Of a DNA stretch of 36,052 bases, positions 33,015-36,052 are shown in pieces. The translations under genes and the position numbers were made by a program. This stretch comes from an uncultured Prevotella sp. (GTDB lineage: Bacteria; Bacteroidota; Bacteroidia; Bacteroidales; Bacteroidaceae), in the NCBI GenBank assembly GCA_900317685.1, contig ONHQ01000032.1, forward strand, positions 1 through 36,052. The letters are read 5' to 3'. The notes beneath the pieces were generated by a model. It saw only the letters and a list, made by a program, of their open reading frames with translations. It ran no database searches and had not been told where the DNA came from. Position 1 is the first letter of the stretch. Every line of letters starts with the position of its first letter.

Positions 33015-34361
33015 GCGCTGCATGATCGCGCCGAGTGTCATGTCGTCAGTAGGATGGAACGCCGTGTGGAGGTCGAGATACTGCACTTTCTCTTTGCGTG
33101 CCACCTGCTTGACGATGGGCGAGAGGTGGTTGACGATGATGCTGTCGTTGATGTCCCATGATGGTTTGACGGCAGGAATGGGTGAGCACAGCCAGATCTT
33201 TGGATGCGAAGGCAGGGCTTTAAGCGTGTCGGTCATCGCCATCAGGTCATGCTTCAACTCAGCGTTGTGTGCCCAGTTGTGGGGCTTGGTGTCGTTGGTC
33301 CCAAGTTTCACGATGACGATGTCCGGTCGGAAGGCCTGAGCATCCTGCCATGCCTCTTCACGCACATAGGGCAGGTCGCCCTTGCTGAGCAGCGTGCGGG
33401 CCGAGACGCCGAAGTTCTTGACAAGATAGCCCTTGCCGAGCATACGCTGCAGCTGTGCCGGATAGCCCTGTTCGTCGCTCATGCCGATGCCATAGCCATC
33501 GGTGATGCTGTTGCCGATACACGCCACGCGGATGGCATGAGGCTGTGGGCTGGGCAATGCCTTGAGCCATGCCGTGAGGTCATCCATCATCTGTGGATGG
33601 GAGGGGAAGGAGTTTCTGATGCCGAAGCCGTGGCCACCATGAGGATAGATCAGCAGCGAGCAGTTGTTGCCGCAACTCCTCATGCTGCTGTAGTAAGCCA
33701 CGCCATTCTGTACGGGCGGCACCACCTCGTCGTCGTTGGCCAGCAGGATGATGGCCGGTGGCGTGAGGTGTGAACGCACCTGCGTCTCGTTGCTCCACTG
33801 CCTGACGATCTCTTTGTTGTCTCTGTCGTAGCCGAGGAAGTTGTTGCGCGAGCCCTCGTGTGTGCCTCTGCCCATGGTGATGACGGGGTAGAACAGGATG
33901 CTGAAGTTCGGTCTTACGGCCCAAGGCGCATGTGTGCTCACCGACGAGGCCAGATGTCCACCGGCCGAGAATCCCATGATGCCGATGTCGTCGGGATTGA
34001 TCTGCCATACGTCGGCTGAGTCGCGCAGTGTTTTCATGGCCTGATAAGCGTCGGAGAGTGGTATGTTACGGTCACCTCTTGGCATACGGTATTTCAGCAC
34101 GGCATAGGCAATGCCCTGATTGTTGAAGTACGGAGCCCAGTCATGCCCCTCGTGTTGCAGGGCGAGAAGAGCATAGCCACCACCCGGACAGTCGAGAACG
34201 GCGCGCCCTGTTGGATGCTCAGGAAGATAGACGGTGAGCGTGGAGAGCCCGTCCTGGCTGTTGCGGAGTTCGAAATGACGGGCCGACTGAGCGGCTGCCG
34301 TCATGACAGCGATTGCGGCGAACAGCAATGCCGCGATGCGCTGATGCATTTGTTTTTTCAT
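32940..34361 (-). CDS. Two-domain carbohydrate esterase (alpha/beta hydrolase + SGNH)
   Basis: 473 residues with a signal peptide (1-25). Residues about 28-270 are an alpha/beta-hydrolase esterase: oxyanion region CPGGGY (58-63), nucleophile Ser132 in GFSAGGH, acid Asp210/211 in ANDDEVV, and His244 in HGGHGF. Residues about 276-473 are an SGNH/GDSL esterase: GNSITDG (283-289, Ser285), GTND (354-357), and DGIHP (450-454, Asp450/His453). Both catalytic sites look intact. Such pairs remove acetyl or other acyl groups from plant polysaccharides, for example acetyl-xylan or pectin. The product is periplasmic or secreted. A BadF-type kinase gene lies 36 bp upstream in the same direction. The gene 3' end is duplicated beyond the neighbouring restriction-modification genes. 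Confidence 0.9.
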   Translation of the reverse strand: MKKQMHQRIAALLFAAIAVMTAAAQSARHFELRNSQDGLSTLTVYLPEHPTGRAVLDCPGGGYALLALQHEGHDWAPYFNNQGIAYAVLKYRMPRGDRNIPLSDAYQAMKTLRDSADVWQINPDDIGIMGFSAGGHLASSVSTHAPWAVRPNFSILFYPVITMGRGTHEGSRNNFLGYDRDNKEIVRQWSNETQVRSHLTPPAIILLANDDEVVPPVQNGVAYYSSMRSCGNNCSLLIYPHGGHGFGIRNSFPSHPQMMDDLTAWLKALPSPQPHAIRVACIGNSITDGYGIGMSDEQGYPAQLQRMLGKGYLVKNFGVSARTLLSKGDLPYVREEAWQDAQAFRPDIVIVKLGTNDTKPHNWAHNAELKHDLMAMTDTLKALPSHPKIWLCSPIPAVKPSWDINDSIIVNHLSPIVKQVARKEKVQYLDLHTAFHPTDDMTLGAIMQRDGIHPTRKGATLLAKIIMEAITKK

Positions 34362-34397
34362 TGTATTGCTTAGTTGTTAGGTATTCTCAGTTTTGAA

Positions 34398-35306
34398 TCA
34401 GTGCTTCCCGTTCCACTTTGCGTTTTCCTGCTCGATGAGTCCGTCGATGGGAGCTTGGATGACCTTACCCATCTTCATGCCTTCCTCCCGCATCACCTCT
34501 TCGAGCGGCTGGCGATAGATGAGCGCGATGCTGCCGTTGAAGCCGATGGGCAGTTGGTTCCAGCCGTCGTATTGCTTGACGTTGCGGCGGAGGAAACGGC
34601 GGAAGCCTTCCTTGACGAGTGTGTAGATGGCCGGTTCAGAGAGGTTCTCTTGCAGGAAGGGAACGAAGGAAGCCAGGAATGTGTTGGGCTTCGGCTGACG
34701 GTATACGCGGTCGATGATGTCGGCGGCCGTGAGATGGTATTTGTCGTTGAAGCGCTGGATGATCGTCTGCGGCAACTGGCTTTTCAGGATGTCGGCGACG
34801 AGCGTCTTGCCCAGTACCGCACCGCTGCCCTCGTCACCAAGGATAAATCCCAGAGCAGGCACGTTTTTCACGATCTTCTCGCCGTCGTAGGCGCAAGAGT
34901 TGCTGCCCGTTCCTAAGATGCAGGCGATGCCGGGCTGGTCACCACAGAGTGCTCTTGCCGCGCCAAGCATGTCGCTGGCCACCTCGCAGACGCCGGTGAC
35001 GTGGAGATGACGGCGTAGGGCTCGTTCCACCAAGGGAATCTTTTCCGGTGTGCACCCCGCGCCATAGAAGTGGAGGCTGGTGAGGGTGCAGGCAGCGTCG
35101 TCTTGCTTTGAAGAGGTCGTCTCCATGCTGCAAGCTGATTGCAACTGGGGTAGGAGAGCGGTCTGTACTTCGTTGGCAATCTCGTCCTCACTCATTTGAA
35201 AGGGATTCAATCCTTTCGTGCGAATATGTGCGGCCACGGTTCCGTCGGTGATCAACGCCCAATCGGTCTTGGTAGAACCACTGTCTGCAAGCAAAGTATA
35301 AGTCAT
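34398..35306 (-). CDS. BadF/BadG/BcrA-family sugar kinase (GlcNAc-kinase-like)
   Basis: 302 residues of the ASKHA ATPase fold. Phosphate-1 loop DSGSTKTDWAL (8-18), catalytic Asp112 region ASDMLGAARAL (110-120), phosphate-2 loop LGTGSNS (131-137) and GDEGSGA (157-163) are clear. Short members of this family with this layout include N-acetylglucosamine kinases; the substrate is therefore probably an amino sugar, taken from wall recycling or from the medium. It is cytoplasmic. It starts the operon with the two-domain esterase and is transcribed from a consensus promoter at 35337-35367. Substrate assignment is by family only. Confidence 0.85.
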   Translation of the reverse strand: MTYTLLADSGSTKTDWALITDGTVAAHIRTKGLNPFQMSEDEIANEVQTALLPQLQSACSMETTSSKQDDAACTLTSLHFYGAGCTPEKIPLVERALRRHLHVTGVCEVASDMLGAARALCGDQPGIACILGTGSNSCAYDGEKIVKNVPALGFILGDEGSGAVLGKTLVADILKSQLPQTIIQRFNDKYHLTAADIIDRVYRQPKPNTFLASFVPFLQENLSEPAIYTLVKEGFRRFLRRNVKQYDGWNQLPIGFNGSIALIYRQPLEEVMREEGMKMGKVIQAPIDGLIEQENAKWNGKH

Positions 35307-35336
35307 ATTTCGTATTGTTGTTAGTTTTTGCTAATG

Positions 35337-35367
35337 CAAAGATACGGATTATTTTTGCAATGACAAA
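35337..35367 (-). promoter_or_regulatory. Promoter of the kinase-esterase operon
   Basis: On the minus strand TTTG (35364-35367) and TATCTTTG (35337-35344) are 19 bp apart, a full consensus match, about 30 bp before the start codon. Confidence 0.7.
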
Positions 35368-35491
35368 GTACTTTCGATATATTATTCAGTGGATGAGCCT
35401 CTTAGAATGGGGAAAAGGATGAACAGGGATGATGGGAAAGAAACGTGAAAAAGACGCTTTGCGTAGATGTGGAAAGGTTTGAAAAAGGCAT

Positions 35492-35579
35492 AAAAAAAGC
35501 GATGACCTTCTCAGGCAACCGCTCTTAATCTTCAATAGGTATTAGTTCCTTCAAGGTAAAAAGATTGTTTTCAGGATAA
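35492..35579 (-). ncRNA. Candidate small RNA of about 88 nt
   Basis: A full consensus promoter lies at 35585-35615, and a classic terminator closes the unit: a 10-bp stem (GCGGTTGCCT-GAGA-AGGTCATCGC on the minus strand, 35499-35522) followed by seven T (35492-35498). Between them there is no start codon with a useful frame. The transcript can form an internal hairpin with AATCTT/AAGATT at its base. It lies upstream of the kinase gene, which has its own promoter, so it is either an independent small RNA or an attenuated leader. I do not recognise it as 6S, SRP or tmRNA. Confidence 0.55.
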
Positions 35580-35584
35580 CACTG

Positions 35585-35615
35585 CAAAGATAATCATAAT
35601 TTTTATAACTACAAA
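35585..35615 (-). promoter_or_regulatory. Promoter of the candidate small RNA
   Basis: TTTG (35612-35615) and TATCTTTG (35585-35592) on the minus strand, 19 bp apart, a full consensus match. Confidence 0.65.
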
Positions 35616-35741
35616 CTTTTCAACCATGTTTTTTTAAGAAAACTTATTTTTATGTTAATATTTTGTTTTTTGAAGCTTGCCTGGTATGCGGAGATGGATT
35701 TTTCACCTATAAATATAAGGTGTTCAGGGGCTTGGGGGGAA

Positions 35742-35773
35742 GGTTCTGGTGTCCAGCAACGGACTTCTGAACC
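35742..35773. other. Hairpin beside the MITE-like element
   Basis: GGTTC (35742-35746) and GTCC (35751-35754) pair with GGAC (35761-35764) and GAACC (35769-35773) around a symmetric internal loop. It ends 7 bp before the left inverted repeat and may be part of a larger repeat unit. Confidence 0.35.
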
Positions 35774-35780
35774 TGAGCCT

Positions 35781-35996
35781 AAAAATAAGACTCAAAGTAG
35801 TCAACCAAAAGCGTTAAACTACAGGGCGGCGTCGACAGAGTACTGCGGATACCGACAGAGTACTACGGTGAAGTACTGGAGTAATCTGCCCGTAGTACTG
35901 GAGTAATCTCGGCTTTGTACTGGAGTAATCTGGCCGTAGTACTGACATCAAAATGTAGTTTAACGCTTTTGGTTGACTACTTTGAGCCTTATTTTT
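35781..35996. mobile_element. MITE-like element with 43-bp terminal inverted repeats
   Basis: The ends 35781-35823 and 35954-35996 are inverted copies, 42 of 43 bases identical. The 130-bp interior holds no gene but a tandem repeat. Size (216 bp), long inverted repeats and lack of coding sequence fit a miniature inverted-repeat transposable element. No target-site duplication is evident. The plan recalls the minisatellite-bearing BrickBuilt MITEs described in Porphyromonas gingivalis; sequence relation to them is not claimed. Confidence 0.7.
35840..35938. repeat. Minisatellite with 22-bp unit inside the MITE-like element
   Basis: Three 22-bp units begin GTACTGGAGTAATCT at 35873, 35895 and 35917. 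Their last 7 bases vary (GCCCGTA, CGGCTTT, GGCCGTA). Two degenerate GTACT units precede them (35840, 35860), and GTACTG recurs at 35939. Confidence 0.8.
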
Positions 35997-36052
35997 AATG
36001 TCGGTTGACCCAGTTAAACATTACTTTTATATTTGGTTGATACGTCTGCGGC

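Noticed and set aside
35652-35906. 84-codon open frame on the plus strand
   Set aside because: It runs through the left inverted repeat and into the minisatellite of the MITE-like element; not a protein gene.

Overview
The window looks like a chromosome segment of a Prevotella/Segatella-type gut bacterium (Bacteroidota). The signs are a SusC/SusD pair, a hybrid two-component regulator (sensor and DNA-binding output on one chain), a GH32 enzyme with the N-terminal module typical of this group, Bacteroidales lipoproteins, and repeated promoters of the Bacteroidota form TTTG-N19/20-TAnnTTTG. The assignment rests on gene content; no rRNA or tRNA gene was seen.

Layout. 1-1929: the end of a probable IS21-type element has cut off the front of an Eco57I-class DNA methyltransferase gene, followed by decayed coding sequence. 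2084-3697: a secreted GH27 alpha-galactosidase with its own consensus promoter. 3698-4754: repeats, hairpins and a broken AraC regulator. 4755-7957 (minus): a Spy-like secreted protein and a TonB-dependent receptor. 8084-9851 (plus): a HigBA-type toxin-antitoxin pair that runs directly into a glycerate kinase gene. 10104-21675 (minus): a compact fructan utilisation locus. 21718-23224 (minus): a DciA-like gene and recF. 23434-28369 (plus): housekeeping genes (TPR membrane protein, ribH, a small unknown gene, a DHH phosphoesterase, a lipoprotein, glmM). 28444-29811 (minus): type II NADH dehydrogenase. 29812-33014: a gene graveyard holding an intact type II restriction-modification pair flanked by a 76-bp direct repeat. 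32940-35306 (minus): a two-domain esterase and a BadF-type sugar kinase. 35307-36052: a probable small RNA gene and a MITE-like element with an internal minisatellite.

How the fructan locus works together (family knowledge plus inference): GH32 cuts fructan at or outside the outer membrane, SusC/SusD import the products, the FHS-type permease brings the sugar into the cytoplasm, and the PfkB kinase phosphorylates fructose. The hybrid regulator, whose sensor is a sugar-binding-protein fold, probably switches on both operons. A 15-bp motif (14/15 identical) lies exactly 55 bp upstream of the -7 box of both operons. The regulator keeps its phospho-accepting histidine and receiver domain but shows no ATP-binding kinase domain.

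The most unusual items are the kinase-domain-less regulator, the shared motif with fixed spacing, the restriction-modification island inside a long target duplication, the MITE with 43-bp inverted repeats, the orphan small RNA, and REP-like double hairpins. All coordinates were worked out by eye; domain calls come from motif recognition, not database searches.
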